The notes below the pieces were generated by a model. That model worked only from the letters and a program-made list of their open reading frames with translations. It did no database searches and was not told the DNA's origin. Both the position numbers and the translations under genes were made by a program. This document shows, piece after piece, positions 13,891 to 26,599 of a stretch of DNA of 64,000 bases. This DNA is from Channallabes apus. Its lineage: Eukaryota; Chordata; Actinopteri; Siluriformes; Clariidae. The stretch is taken from positions 29,885,485-29,949,484 of the forward strand of contig CM060106.1 of assembly GCA_030522415.1 (NCBI GenBank), given 5' to 3'. Each line of letters opens with the position of its first letter. The stretch's first letter is position 1.

Positions 13891-15449
13891 CCCCCCCCCC
13901 CCCCCCATATTATATGTAAACGTGTTTGTCTACTTTTGCTGCCATATTATCTGAAGCAGCCTGGTGCTAAGTGAGTGGTTTATTTCTTAATTGTTTTGTT
14001 GTATTCATTATGGTTTCCTTTATACATTTTGCTACCTGGAATGGAGAAATTAAACATTTGTTTTTAATAATTTATTTTCTATAGTCATACATGGGTATTT
14101 CGACACTGACAATCTATTTTTGCCTCATCAATTTTTTTTTTCCCGGTGAAGTGTAAACTTTTTTTTTTTTTTTTTGAGGTGTGGCAGAAATATTGTGCTA
14201 ACTGTTTATGAACTGCATTCATTTTCAATCCTTCCATTTTTCCAGTCTCAACAGTAGTTGTACAACTTACTGTAGCTGAGAAGTTCATTCATGATGAACT
14301 AAGAGCTAAAAGGTCTGTAGTTGGTTGTTGAATTTGCATTTGGTAGCTGTTCATGAGTGCTCAATATGAAGTTTAAGGAGGTGTTGAGGTTAAGGAAGCC
14401 ATCATTAAGCTGGAAAAGAAAAAACAATTTGAGAGAGCTGAGACTTTAATCTACCAGATTGTTTTATCCATCAAATCCCAAAAGTGGTAAAGGTGATCAA
14501 CAACTATCCTAAGTCAGCGATTGCAAAATTATTTCCTTGGTGAAGTAGAAAACCTTTCTAAGGTAAGGTCAAGAACACTCGAAGAGGTTCAACATCAAGG
14601 TCTAAGATTAAGTCGCCTTCATGGTAGTGAAATAGTGTTTTCCCTCAGTAAGCAAACTCTTGGTAATGAGCAAAGTTTAAAAAGTTAAACCATATAGAAA
14701 GCCTGCCTAGTTCAGGAACAAGTTTACCTTCTAGCAGAATGACCAGAAAAGAATATTAAAAAGGAAGGACCCATGTTCCAAAGCTTGGAGGCAATGTTAT
14801 GGCATGAGTAGCTACAGTATGGCTGCCAGTGGAACTGTCACCTCACTGTCGATGGGTGTAGGAGGATGAATTATGGAGCATGGTTATAGTTTTTGCTTGG
14901 CCTTAGTGTCGTAAAACAAATGGATAATGGCATAAGTCCTGCAAAAAAAAGTCCTTAAATGGCCTGAGTTGGTCACATGATCTCAACGCAGCTGTGTGCT
15001 TTGTACTTGCCAGAAGTGTATGCATGTATTTTTCAAGGCTTAGTAAAGTATGCAGTCAAGTGAATAAACTCAACATGTCTGGATGTCTGTGGGCTCCAGA
15101 CTTGAGGCTGCCATTGACTGGCTGGCGCCTAACCCCACCAAAAATATAGTGGGATTTTAAATAGTTCATCCAATTACTCCGCCTTTTGAACATGGAGGAA
15201 CTTTGTCCCTTTGACCACTTAAGGTCTTGAATTAAGGTTCTTGTATATCCACCTTCCCAAAAAGCTTCAAGTAGGCTGACTGACTTTACCTAGCACAATT
15301 AAGAGGAAGCAGTTATCCTCTATTTCTGAATGCAGAGCATAATTGTAAGTTTCTTGGATGAGTAATTTTTCTTTTGCTTTTAGATGCGTTGGTATCCAGC
15401 AACATCAGAGTCTTCCCAACCAGGATGGAAATCAAGGCAGTTCTGTTAA
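9725..15449 (+). CDS. rbpms2: RNA-binding protein with multiple splicing 2 (seven coding exons)
   Basis: Spliced from 9725-9775, 11054-11131, 11531-11569, 11760-11822, 13121-13271, 13646-13794 and 15384-15449. All introns are GT/AG and phases agree, giving 198 residues (human RBPMS2 is about 209). A single RRM spans about residues 19-97, with RNP2 LFVSGL at 21-26 and RNP1-like VGFVTFD at 58-64. The linker [20 protein letters not shown] and the C-terminal tail ending KSRQFC identify RBPMS2 rather than RBPMS. An eight-alanine run lies just before exon 7. The family binds CAC-containing RNA as a homodimer through the RRM and acts in smooth muscle, retinal ganglion cells and fish oocytes (Balbiani body and ovarian fate); that role is from family knowledge. 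The start is the first ATG in frame with [12 protein letters not shown]. The N-terminus is shorter than in mammals. cpeb1 follows on the same strand. Confidence 0.95.
13859..13906 (+). repeat. T32-C16 homopyrimidine block in rbpms2 intron 6
   Basis: About 32 T are followed at once by 16 C, 65 bases after exon 6. The tract is purely pyrimidine. Confidence 0.9.
14281..15240 (+). pseudogene. Decayed Tc1-like transposase copy in rbpms2 intron 6
   Basis: The intron between coding exons 6 and 7 carries degenerate sequence in the order of a fish Tc1-type transposase. A segment near 14350-14420 resembles the family's start region (GTTCATGAGTGCTCAATATG). Further on are phrases resembling the 'GGTGAAG...AAACC' and 'TCAAGAACACTC' segments, then 'TATGGCTGCCAGTGGAACTG'. 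Stops and gaps are frequent and no inverted repeats were located. The match is by eye to the general Tc1 pattern, so the edges are approximate. Confidence 0.5.
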
Positions 15450-16400
15450 AGATGGTGTGTCCTCCTACATAATTTTTACTTTAAGAAGATTGTTTTAAGC
15501 TGATGGATTATTTTTTTTTTTAACACAGATATGAAGAATGGCATTGACTTCTAATGGAGTGAATGTATTACAGCCCATACTTGATTCATCATGGCCCTTT
15601 GGGTTTCTCCATCTTTTTGAACAGGTGGCTGAGATGGTACAACCATATTCGCACTTGCCAGAGTTATGAAATGTTTTGAATAAGTAATGACAGCTTTTTT
15701 TCTTTTCTTTTTAAATAATATATAAATACCTTCCCTTCCTCAGTTCATGGTCAGACTTTGATTTTTTTTTTTTTGGAGGGGGGGGGGGGAGGAGTGGTGG
15801 TAAACTGATATAGGTTTTGTGCCCCCTTGTCATGTGCGTTACTCTTTGGCTTGGTGTAATCTTATCATTTGTGTTTACCTTAGTACTTTGTGTTGGATAT
15901 GAAATAGTGGCCAGCTCAGTTTAGAGGGTTTGGGTATCTGCCCTGACAGCTTATGTAAGCTGATTATGCATAAGCTATTATTTTACTGTGCCATCTTGTC
16001 TAGGCTTGTAAATGTTTCCATATGACCGCTTGACCTTGCAAAATACAGACAATCCAAGTATATAGTAGTACATGTGGGGAGAGAGTGCAATTAAATAAGT
16101 AATCTAAGTTATTGGCTTTTTTTTATTTACTGATTTAATATCCTACAGAACAGTTGTAGAACTGTATTTTCCTTTGTTGGACTTGTCAGCATGACAAATC
16201 TAACACTGTGGGTGGCAGATTTAACTGTTGACCTTAGATTGCTGTAGAAAGATGTATGATGGTGAATGAAGATTAAAAAAAAATGCATGAAGGGGTTTTA
16301 ATGGATTATAGTACATATGGTCAATGTTGACAAATTTATTTGTAAAAAAAAAAAAAGTTAAATTGTATGAGTAATAAAATGTTAATGCATTACACTGACC
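15450..16400 (+). other. rbpms2: rbpms2 3' UTR and polyadenylation site
   Basis: This AT-rich stretch after the stop has no coding signal. AATAAA at 16373-16378 fits the main poly(A) signal. A GT donor-like site (AAGATG then GTGTGT) a few bases after the stop and a pyrimidine tract ending ACACAG near 15529 could mark a short intron within the 3' UTR. The extent is inferred. Confidence 0.5.
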
Positions 16401-18950
16401 TTGTCTATTTTTGATTAAAGAAGTGGTACGATAAAACTTTCATTTTATGTGCAGTAGGTTAAGAGAGTGGTGTGGTAGAAGCTCAATCTTTCCAGATGCC
16501 TAGTTGATTGCTACTTTAGAGTGTGTGCGCCCTCTGGAGGTGAAACACAAGTCAGCAGAGAAAGTACATGTTTTGGAGAAGCTGTCTTTTCTAATGGGGG
16601 AAGTCATAGCCCAGAATTACTGTTTTGTGAAAGTCATTAAATCAAGTTTACAGTAGTGCATGTATATATTTTATATAAAATGCATCTAATTCAAATATTC
16701 AGGCTGTTCATAAGCCATGTCTGAATTGAGTGGGTATGCAAATTAACTTGGCTCAAAGTGTTTGGGAACTCCTTCCATAGAAAACCAAACAATTATGGTT
16801 TAAATGTTAATTTTAAATTAATTGGTTTTCCAAAGATGTTAAATTACAGTAATGCCCAGGTTACCATAGTGTTTTCATAATGTAGGAACAATACTGTTTA
16901 ATTTGTTAGACATACTGGGCCATTGGTTCATTTTCTGTATCACTCGTACTGTATAGGGAAGAGAGGCCTGGGCCCGTATTCACAAAGCTGGAGTCTGAGG
17001 AGTAAGCCACTATGACCAGCCCACACAGGGGCACTGTAGTTTTATTTTACTTTTTTGTTGATAACTTATTTTGTGACACCTTTCCTGTGAAGAATAACAG
17101 CACTCATAAATGGTACCAAGATGTAAGCTCAAATCTCTGGAAATGTCCATCAATGAAATGGAGCAAAATAAAAATAATGCCCTTCTGGCCAGTTTTATTC
17201 TACTTTATACCTGGCCAACTTTGAACTTGAATTCTGTGTTAAATCTCAATGAAATGGGGCCAAATCCACTTATTCTGTAAGGTAACAGAATCATTGCTTA
17301 TGTTAATATTTCACTAATATAAAAAAAATAAAACTCAACTATAATAGGGAGTCATTTCAAGGTAGGAGTAATATTGAAGGACCTACTCATGCACATAGCT
17401 TTTTATTTATATATATTTATATGCTAATTTTTTGAGATGGGGATTTTGGGTTTTCATGAGCTGTATGCCACAATCATCAATATTAAAACAATAAAAGGCT
17501 TGAACTACTTCAGTTGTGTCTAATGAATCTAAAATATATGAAAGTCTAATGTTTATCAGTACATTACAGAAAATAATGAACTTTATCACAATATGCAAAT
17601 TTTTTTTAGAAGTACCTGTATATACATATACATTTTATTTTATTTTTAAATCAATGTTCAGATCAAAAACCAATAGGGAAGAGCAGAGTTGTGCAAAAGT
17701 GTAATATGCAAATGGAGCTTCAGGTGTGAATGTCTCCTGACAAAATCCTTGATTGGATTATTTGCCATGGCAACTAATGACTGTACCATGGAAGGATTCC
17801 TCAACAAGGTACATCCGAATTGGTATCAATCCTAGCTTGATGGAATTTGATGTATACGCTCAGTGGTACTTGTAGATACTTTCGAAAAACAATGGTGTAT
17901 ATGTGAGTTTCCGCGTACAGATACACCTCTTTTCATGCAGTGTCATTTACAGTTGAACATCTGGTTGGGTTATTTTGACCCAACAACTGGTTTATTCTTC
18001 ATTCTCTGTTTTTTCCAAACTGCAGCCTGCAAAATGTTTCTGTTACTGTGTCACAAAGTGTAGTTTTAAGAGTTGTTTTACAGAGAATGTATGTGTACAG
18101 CTCAAAACATTAATCGGTTATTAAAGATAGCATCTATTTTAAAAATTGCCTCAGCGATTTTGGAGATTTGAGCTCCAGGCAATACAGATGCCCTGTGCTC
18201 ATGTAGCCGCCCAATGCTGCCTCACCTCGAAAAGCACTTCTGAATACTATTGCTGGCTGTGATGTCTTTTCCCTAAATTTTAAATGTTGTAGGTGTAGTA
18301 GGAGCAAGCTCCATTCACTTTTCCGCCTTTTAAGTCGCACTTTAATATGAAGCTGTGGGGAGTTCATACTTTTTATATTTTCTTCCAATAGTCGGTTATA
18401 CTGTATTATGAGAAAAGTGTGTTTGTAGCACACACACACACCAAAAAAAAAAGAAATTACTAAATGTAATCTTACAGTATATGTAATTTTAGGTAAATTA
18501 CTAGTAATCTTAACTAATGCTGTGTGTGGAAAGTCTGTTGGCATATTTGATGATATTTTAAGTTGTCACAAGAAGCAATTGGGGTATGTTTAATAACAGT
18601 CTTACTATGTCTTAATATGTCTTCTGTTTCTGTATGTTATTTTGACCCAACAGCTGGTTTATTCTTTAGCGAACTTTCTGGATTCTTCACTTCTGACTGG
18701 ATCATACTCGGAGCACAGTATTTTATGGTAAGTTAATGTAAATTGTTACAAATTTTTTAGTAAGTTGTGGTAGGAGCAAGCATATTTTATTGTTGAAATT
18801 AAATGCTTTGATATGGTGGCGTGGGGCTAATATTTTTTTTTTCATTCTGTTTTTTTTATTATTCAATAAATGATGATAAATTGTAAATTCATCACTTAAA
18901 TATCGTATTCATCTAGGATTTGTTGAGAATTTGAAAAGGGGTGGATGTTT
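16401..18950. other. Intergenic stretch downstream of rbpms2
   Basis: AT-rich, with no supported gene on either strand. It holds two copies of a short phrase TTATTTTGACCCAACA (near 17969 and 18638), part of an AACCCA-type repeat that recurs near 20.3 kb. Confidence 0.45.
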
Positions 18951-18954
18951 CATG

Positions 18955-19330
18955 TTCAATTCGATTCAATTCAATTTTATTTATATAGCGCTTTTAACAA
19001 TGGTCATTGTCTCAAAGCAGCTTCACAAAAATGAAAGAAAATTTACGAAAATAAATAAATAATTAAAATAAATAATAATAATAATAATTTTAGAAAAGAA
19101 AATAATTGGAAGTGTGTATGTGTGAGAAAAATGTGTAGATAATAATAATGAGACGAATGAATGAAATGTCTGATGAGCAAGCCAAGGGTGACGGCGACGG
19201 TGGCAAGGAAAGACTCCCTGAGATGGCAAGAAACCTTGAGAGGAACCAGACTCAACAGGGAACCCATCCTCACTTGGGTGATAACAGATAGAAATGATAT
19301 AACATCATGTGTGTTGTGCAGGTGAAAATT
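18955..19330. repeat. Dispersed fish repeat of unknown class
   Basis: The phrases TTTATTTATATAGCGCTTTT, CATTGTCTCAAAGCAGCTTC, GACTCCCTGAGATGGCAAGA and AACCTTGAGAGGAACCAGAC occur in this order in many fish genomes. I do not know a firm family; it may be a LINE 3' end. An (ATA)n run interrupts it at 19070-19090. Confidence 0.6.
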
Positions 19331-21324
19331 CAATATGACAAATTATTTAAATTGACATGAAGACCAGTTCAGCATTTAACCATGTTAAGTGATGGAGCGC
19401 CGTATCCTGTTATCCCTCACAGGTTAAATAGTGAGGTAAATTATTCAGAAATATGCACTAAATTCATGTTCACATTATGTATTTTTGTGTACTGACAAGA
19501 GAAAAAAACGTTTTGCATTAAATACATACATAGCTGTACGTCCTTAACAAAAATGCTTGACGTAAATGTTAGATATATTGCAACACTGAAGTGATGGTGT
19601 GTAATTCACAGGTGGGGACCAACATGATGGGAATTATATCTGCAAAATATGGAGATGACGAGCATTGTTCCATGTTCCAGGAACCTGATAGACCTTTTCC
19701 ATTGTTTGAGGCAATTATGCTATTGATGCAGACTCTTTGGTGGAGACCGTTAATGTTTGTTTTAAAGTTGTTGTTTTTTATCTTTGATGTTAACTACACA
19801 AAGCAATGTCTTCCCACCTGGGAGTTTCTCCTGCATCCTGTAGATCAGATTAATGGACGCGAGTACTCGTCTGTTAAACAGTTTTTTCACCTCACATTTA
19901 ATTATTAATATTTAAAAAAGTTTTTGTTTTGTATGTCATTTTGAAGGAAATTAAATAACTAATCGTTAAAATATTAGATGGGGAATGTTTGATGTCATGT
20001 GGGCATTATAAGATTTGTAATGAAAAATTCTATATAAAAAGTGTTTAAACTTATTAAATGCAAAAGAAATGCAATTTAAATATGATTTACAGGGGCCTCT
20101 TGTTTTTATTGTTTTACAGAGTTTGTTACATTTATTTTATATTTAACAAATGGTCACCATGGGATTATATGATTTTGTCTGAAATTTTTGTCAAAATTGG
20201 TATTCACAATTTCTTATTCTGTGTGACAATCTATTTACATAATGTGAAGTGTACATTTTGTGTCTTTAAAAAAAAAATCAAATGGAATGTGTCAACCCAG
20301 CAAGAGTGTTAATTTTACCCACTGGTTGGGTCAAATAAAATAACCCATCACTTTAACATTTAATCCCAGCTAGAGTGTCAATTTAACCCACTTGATCAGA
20401 TGAACAACCCAGAATTCTGGGGTAAATGGTTAAACCCAGCACTTGGGTCAAAACAACCCAGCGCATGTTCTGTCCAATAGTGACCCAGCGGCTGGGTTAT
20501 GGTTTGGTTGTTTTTTAACCCAGCAGTTTAACCGAATGTCTTTGTATGCTGTAGCATCATAATTTCCATCTCGTTGAACTAAAAGACCAAACAATTCCAG
20601 CATGATACTACTGTGCAGAAGCAAGCTCCATGAGGGTTTGTTTGAAATGGCCTGCACAAAGCCATGAATGAACTGAAATACAGACTGCTATTATTATATT
20701 GTTGTTTATTATTATTATTATTATATACATATGATTTTGGACATACAGTATACTGTATTATATAGTTTAATGTTAGTCTTTCGGTTGCTCACGTCGAAGG
20801 GGTAACACAGCAGTCCATCAGATCCACATACATTTTACACCAGATGCCCTTGCTGAAGCAACACTCCTATTTTATCGAGGCTTGGGATCAGCACTGCAGT
20901 GGCTGGGGTGTGGGTGGAAATTGAACCCAGGCCAGTTTTACATTTTTACAAAATGTCGTTTTCTTCTAGAAACTTTATATACTGATGATATTCACAAAGT
21001 ACCACCATCAGAATGAAGGGTTGACACCTCAACAGCAATAGACTAGACCTAAATCCAATGTTGATGAACATTTTAGTCGTTGTTATTAGAGCACTGAAGT
21101 GAGGGACAAGGAAGTTAGAGGTTTTTAAATACACTTTCTACTTTTGAATCCCATGAAATGAATGTTACCACATTTGTTTTTATATTTGCCTTGTTTCATC
21201 TTCTTACACAGCTTAAACTGCACAGGTAAATCCCAATGGCTTTTTGTTGCACTAGTTGTGAAGAAACATTTTTTTAATTCCATTTCTTAACTCTCCCAAA
21301 ATCATAGACACAATTAAAAACATA
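19331..21324. other. Intergenic stretch with an AACCCA-rich repeat
   Basis: No gene is supported. At 20290-20530, AACCCAGC-type motifs and their complement (GCTGGGTT) recur about ten times, like the core of a small inverted-repeat element. Confidence 0.45.
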
Positions 21325-23416
21325 CAGATCAGCCATAACATTATGACCACCTGCCTAATACTCAGAGGTGGAAAGTAACGAATTACATTTACTCGCGTTA
21401 CTGTAATTGAGTAGCTTTTTTGTGTATTTCTACTTTTTAAAGTAGTTTTAAAAATCTGTAATTTTACTTTTACTTAAGTACGTTTTGTTTGAAGTATTGT
21501 AATTCGCTACATTTTAAATCATATTCGCTACTGAGTAAAAAATAAATGAATGAAAATGATAAAACAATAAAAAAAATATTATGCTGTGTATAAATGCCCC
21601 GTTGCCCCGCGTGTGTGTATCATGTCCTGGTCGCGCGCCGCTCCAGACTCCACTCCAGGTTTTCTGACATCGGCAGCTACCTGACCTTCCACACGGCCGC
21701 TTCCGCCCTGAGTGACGTCATCGACTAACGCGACTGGAGAGAGACGCGCGAAAGATGAAAGAGGTTGTGATTTGGGCGTTTTGACATTTGGTTGTGTATT
21801 CTGGTTTGACTTTTTGCCTCCAATTGACTTTGATTATTGCTTTGTCCCTATGGTTTGGTTGGTCTTTGTATATATTTGTAGATAATTTCACTGTATGTCT
21901 GTGCACTCACTAGTAGCAGGGGCGTGGCTGCCATTTATTTTTGGAAGAGGGAGTTTATTTGGGAATTTATTTGCTCAGGAATAAAATAAAGATAGCTGAC
22001 TACCTTATTGTACGGAATGATGGGGAGGGGGGGGGGGTGATCAAATTATATATACATAATATATATAAGCTTATCAAAGCAGTCCCACAGCTTAATCATA
22101 GCTAAAACAATCCAGTGAAATATTAGACTGTGAGACTTTTTTGAGCCAGGTATTTTATATAGTTTAGCTTAGGTTTATAGTTTATATAGGAGTCCGGGAA
22201 GGTACCTGTATTTTTGTTTGTGTGTTTTTTTTTTTTTTTTGCAGGTAATCTAGCTACTAAATAAATACCATTTTGTTTATTATTTTGGCCTGGGTCCATC
22301 CTGAATCTGATCCTCCTCCTGGTGTGTGTGTGTGTTTGTGTCTGTGTGTGTATAAAAACCTCATTTTTTCATCAGTTAATGATTGGATCTAGTTCTTTCT
22401 GCCATATACCACCATTTCCATACAGTTTAAAATAGAACCCTGAACCATTCTTTTGCTGTTTGGCCCTAGACTGGGTGTATATATATAAATAACACCATAT
22501 TTAAGTGACCACTTTGATTTTCAAGCACAAGAAAGACAACAGCTTTATTATGCAAAGGTGTTCCTTCAGTTAAAAAACCACTAGTTTGAGATTTTATATC
22601 TGCTCATCTTTTTTGAACTACGCTAGAATGCCTCATCCCACCCCCGCTGTTAAAAAAATAAAAATAAAAAAGTAACTCTGTAACTTTTACTCTGAGTACA
22701 TTTTTTAATGAGCTACTTTTTACTTTTACTTGAGTAGATTTTTATAATGGTAACTTTACTTGTACTTAAGTAAAATTTCACTGAAGTAACAGTACTTGTA
22801 CTTGAGTACAAAATTTTATTACTTTTTCCACCTCTGCTAATACTGAATAGTTACCCCTTTTATTGATCTTTTATTGGGTCGGACTCCCCGGGTCAGTCTT
22901 CACTGCTCATGTGCATCAGTCATGGCCATCCATGATCCTGTCACTGGTTCACAAGTTTGTCTCTTTTGGATCACTTTGTTATGTCTTGATTACTGCAGGC
23001 CAGGAACATCCCACAAGACATGCACTTTTGGAGTTGCACTGATCCAGTGGGCTAGCCATCACAATTTTGCATTCTTTATGTTTGCTTATATTTTCTGCTT
23101 CCAACACATCAAATTCAGGGACAAAATGTTCCCTTTCTGTCTAATATAACCCACCCATTTCCAGGTGCTATTGTAACAAATGTATTGTAGCTATAGCTAC
23201 TGTGACAAGGGCCAAATTGTGATGGATGAAGTGATGTGTCAGAGCAACCCCAAAAAAGGCAGCACTTGAGATGTGGATGGTCTACAGTGGTCAACTACTG
23301 TAGCTCAAACTGATGAAAGGTGGTTATGATAGAAAAGTGTGACAAGACAGACAGCACTTGTTTTGGTGGCGAACTCAATATTAGGTGGGTGGGCATAATG
23401 TTATGACTGATTGGTG
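21325..23416. mobile_element. TIR element with TA target duplication, split by a hAT-like insertion
   Basis: The left end CAGATCAGCCATAACATTAT mirrors the right end ATAATGTTATGACTGATTGG, with ...GACCACCTGCCTAATA against ...TATTAGGTGGGTGGGC. TA flanks it at 21323-21324 and 23417-23418, as in Tc1/mariner-type insertions. Without the inner insert it is about 610 bases and encodes nothing. The interior (ATCACAATTTTGC, TTCAGGGACAAAATGTTCCC) is a non-autonomous element seen in other fish; its superfamily is not certain. Confidence 0.85.
21363..22836. mobile_element. hAT-like non-autonomous transposon nested in the older element
   Basis: Ends are CAGAGGTGGAAAGTAACG and ...TTACTTTTTCCACCTCTG, the Ac/Tol2-like hAT terminus. 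A perfect 8-base target duplication CTAATACT sits at 21355-21362 and 22837-22844, the hAT hallmark. Subterminal sequence is rich in TACTTAAGTA-type motifs. The 1.47 kb interior has a GC-rich patch (21600-21740) but no transposase. Confidence 0.93.
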
Positions 23417-23459
23417 TAAGTTCTAACACTCCAGGGAACGCCCCTTCATTTCAACCATT

Positions 23460-23670
23460 TATTGTTAAACGAACACGTGCGTCCTATGTGGCGCCAATTA
23501 CGCATCGACTTCTGATTGGTTAATCTGGTTGGCCAATGAGAGCAGCGCCAGGTCAGGCGGAGTGCAGATGTTCCTAATGAAGCCTGATTTTGCTTCAGAG
23601 GGCTTAAGTACACCTTACGGTGACGGAGAGGGTGTTGGTGTTTTAGATAATTCCCTTTCATAATTCTACC
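23460..23670 (+). promoter_or_regulatory. cpeb1: cpeb1 proximal promoter: E-box and CCAAT boxes
   Basis: CACGTG lies at 23474-23479. An inverted CCAAT (GATTGG) lies near 23514 and a direct CCAAT near 23532, all within 200 bases of the ATG. No TATA box is clear. E-boxes drive many oocyte genes through FIGLA, which would suit this gene, but that link is inference. Confidence 0.45.
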
Positions 23671-26175
23671 ATGGCGTTTTCTCTGGTGAGTTTTTAATGT
23701 TAATTTTCTCGTTTTAATTAAAAACAGCTCCAAGGCGACGGTTTTTATGGTTTTTATTATTTATTTGTGTTGGGTGTTAGCTCGCAGTTCCTATGTTTGT
23801 GCTGTCGGTCATGTTAAATTCTTTTGCCTCCCATGTTGACTAGTTGCCATTATTTCTGTTAATTCTCTTGCACGTGCGTTAATTAATGTTCTAAATACAA
23901 TGGTGTTTGCCATATGGTGGTTTTTCGGCAATTAACTTTCCCCTCCTAAACATTATTGGTAGAGGTGTCCAATTACGTTAAGTTTTCCTACTTCCTGGGT
24001 AGTTCTATCAACAGCCCTATAATTTTCTTTTACTCATTTACACTTATTAAGGTCCTGTTTATTTCAAATTCAAATTGTCATACACAGTAGGACATGCAAT
24101 GAAATTATACGGCCCCCAGTGACCTTAAAAAAATAGAAGCTTATAGATAAGAAATAGAGAAATACGATACAAAATAAATTTAACTACGATAAAAATACTG
24201 TTCAAATAAGAACATTCACAATATAGCAAAATATAGAAGGAAATAAAAAAGAAAATGAAGTAAAAATGACTGGGGTGTGCAAATATGCATAAAAAGTGTC
24301 TATCTTGAGCTGTTTAAGTGCTATGTTTTTAATACAAAGTGCATATTTAAGATGTAAAAGATGCCCACTTGGTGGACCCACCTATCCAGATCCTTATTTC
24401 TGTGAATGAAATGTGTTCTTGTTTCTGTCCACTTTTTAGAGAGAGAATCCCAGAGCCCTTAATCACTGGGATTCAGAGACACCAGCCCTGTCCACATGCA
24501 GTAATGCAGACATTTTTCGCAGGATGAACACCATGCTGGGCAACTCTCTGGACCTCACCGGTGTGTGCACCACTCCCAGTACCAAGTCCAAACGGGAGTC
24601 CTTGATGGGTAGTATGATGGCAGTTAAAGCTGTTTTCTCAACTTTATAGAAGTTGTGTGAAATGGGATTGCTATAGTTTGGAATGAAACTTTACATGCAG
24701 AATACACAGTAAAATGTTCAAGGAGAAGGTTATGCATTACTGTGGGCCCTGGATCTTGTGTGGAATTGATTTGTATATGAATCTGTACATGGGGCATTAG
24801 ATATCCAAATGTTGGATGTAAAAGATTAGCTTTCTGGATGTGGAAAGTCTTTTTTAAAAATTAGTTTTTAAAATGTTAAGTCCTTTTAGGTTTAATAAGC
24901 ACAAGTTGCATATGTAATATGGTATGAAAAATATTGCTGTCTGTCAATCAGGAGTTTTTATTTTTTGAGTAGTCCTGAAAAAGAAACTACAAATATTAAA
25001 CCAGGCTATACCCTCTTACACTGCATAACTAGTTGCATATTTTGCCTCGGTCAATTTGTTTTCAAATATGCAAATTGCATCATCTAGGGCTGCGTTGGTC
25101 ATGCAACGTCAAGCAGCCGAGACATGCGCTGATGCTGCTGAATCAGGCCTAGAGCTGCTGGATGGCATCCAGATAAGAGGGAGCGATGCAGCGCTTCCAT
25201 CCTTCAGCCTCTGGCTGCCACCTTTCTGTGATTCGCCAGGCTTTTCTCCCATCTCCTTTTCTCCCCAGCCTGCAGCTCCCACCTCATTTCTACTGTTTCA
25301 GTTCAAGGACAGCAGCCCCGGGGAAGGCTGCGCAGATTGTTAGCCTGCTGGAGAATTTGAGAGGAATTTGGTGGTGTCTTGGGGGGGCTGTGGGCAGATC
25401 ATTAGCAGCAGAGTGTGAGGGCATCTGCACCTCTGTCACATGTCGCTGCATGGCATCTGCAGCGGCCTCTTGCAGTCTGGCTTGCCAGCTTGCAGATTTA
25501 TTCTGTGACAGAGCTTAGAGGGAATCAGTGTAGAGGCGGCTTTTTTTTTTTTTTTTTTTTTTTTTATTTATTTATTTATTTTTTTAAATGCCTAGCAGCT
25601 GATGCATAGCATACCCAGACTTTTTTTTCTTTCTCGGTCGTGTTAACAGAGCGTGCGGACTCTGATCTCTGCGCTGTTCGGAGCAGGATGCTTTTTCCCA
25701 GCAATGGGCAGGAGTCATCTCGTGCTCTGCCTGATGTCACTGAGCTGGGCCTGGGCCTGCAATCCCTCAGCTTATCTGGTTGGGAGAGGCCATGGAGCAG
25801 CCATGAGTCAGAGTCATCAGCCCCAAACAGCAACCCCTCAAGTAAGTAATGTGTAATCTCGTTCCGGTTTTCTGCTATTTTTGTGCCTTTTTATTTATAT
25901 ATGTATATTAAAAGCATGACTGTTTTCATTTCATATTTCTATGTAGTTTCATATGGTGAAATCAGTAGTAGATGAGACTCTTGTAAACAAGGGCTAGCCT
26001 TCATTGTGTGCTTGTCATTCAAGTTATTCTTAATGCATGTATATAATTGTTCTGTTAAGCTCTTCAGAGTAGTGATCAACTGAATTAATACATTGGATAG
26101 GCTTATAAAGCAACTGAGTCCCTGCATTTGGTAAAGCATTAAATGAAGCTTTTTCTTTGCCTGGTCTTGTATTTA

Positions 26176-26212
<37 letters not shown>

Positions 26213-26567
26213 TTTCTATTTATTTCCATAAATTGTAGTTCATTTACTCCATTGACTTTATTTATATTACCACGGATGCTGTTTTGCAGTGCTAGGGATG
26301 TTGGGAAGCCCTTTGGGTCAACTCCTGAACAAGCCTCAGGGCTTAGTTACAAACGAGGCCAATACCGGAGCTCCCGACTTCCTGGAGAAGTTTCCAGCCT
26401 TGGCACGCTTGAATTCCCGTTCACTGCTGGGTTCTCATTCCAGCAGCCCTGTGGACTCTGAGACCAGTGGGTTTAGCTCTGGCTCTGATCATTTATCAGA
26501 TCTGCTGGTGAGTTGTGACCACAGCTTTCATGCTTGTAATACAGTTTACCTTAATTTGTGTAATCCT

Positions 26568-26599
<32 letters not shown>

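Noticed and set aside
18134..18544. 136-residue minus ORF
   Set aside because: No domain, AT-rich codons and an (AC)n run inside; probably chance.
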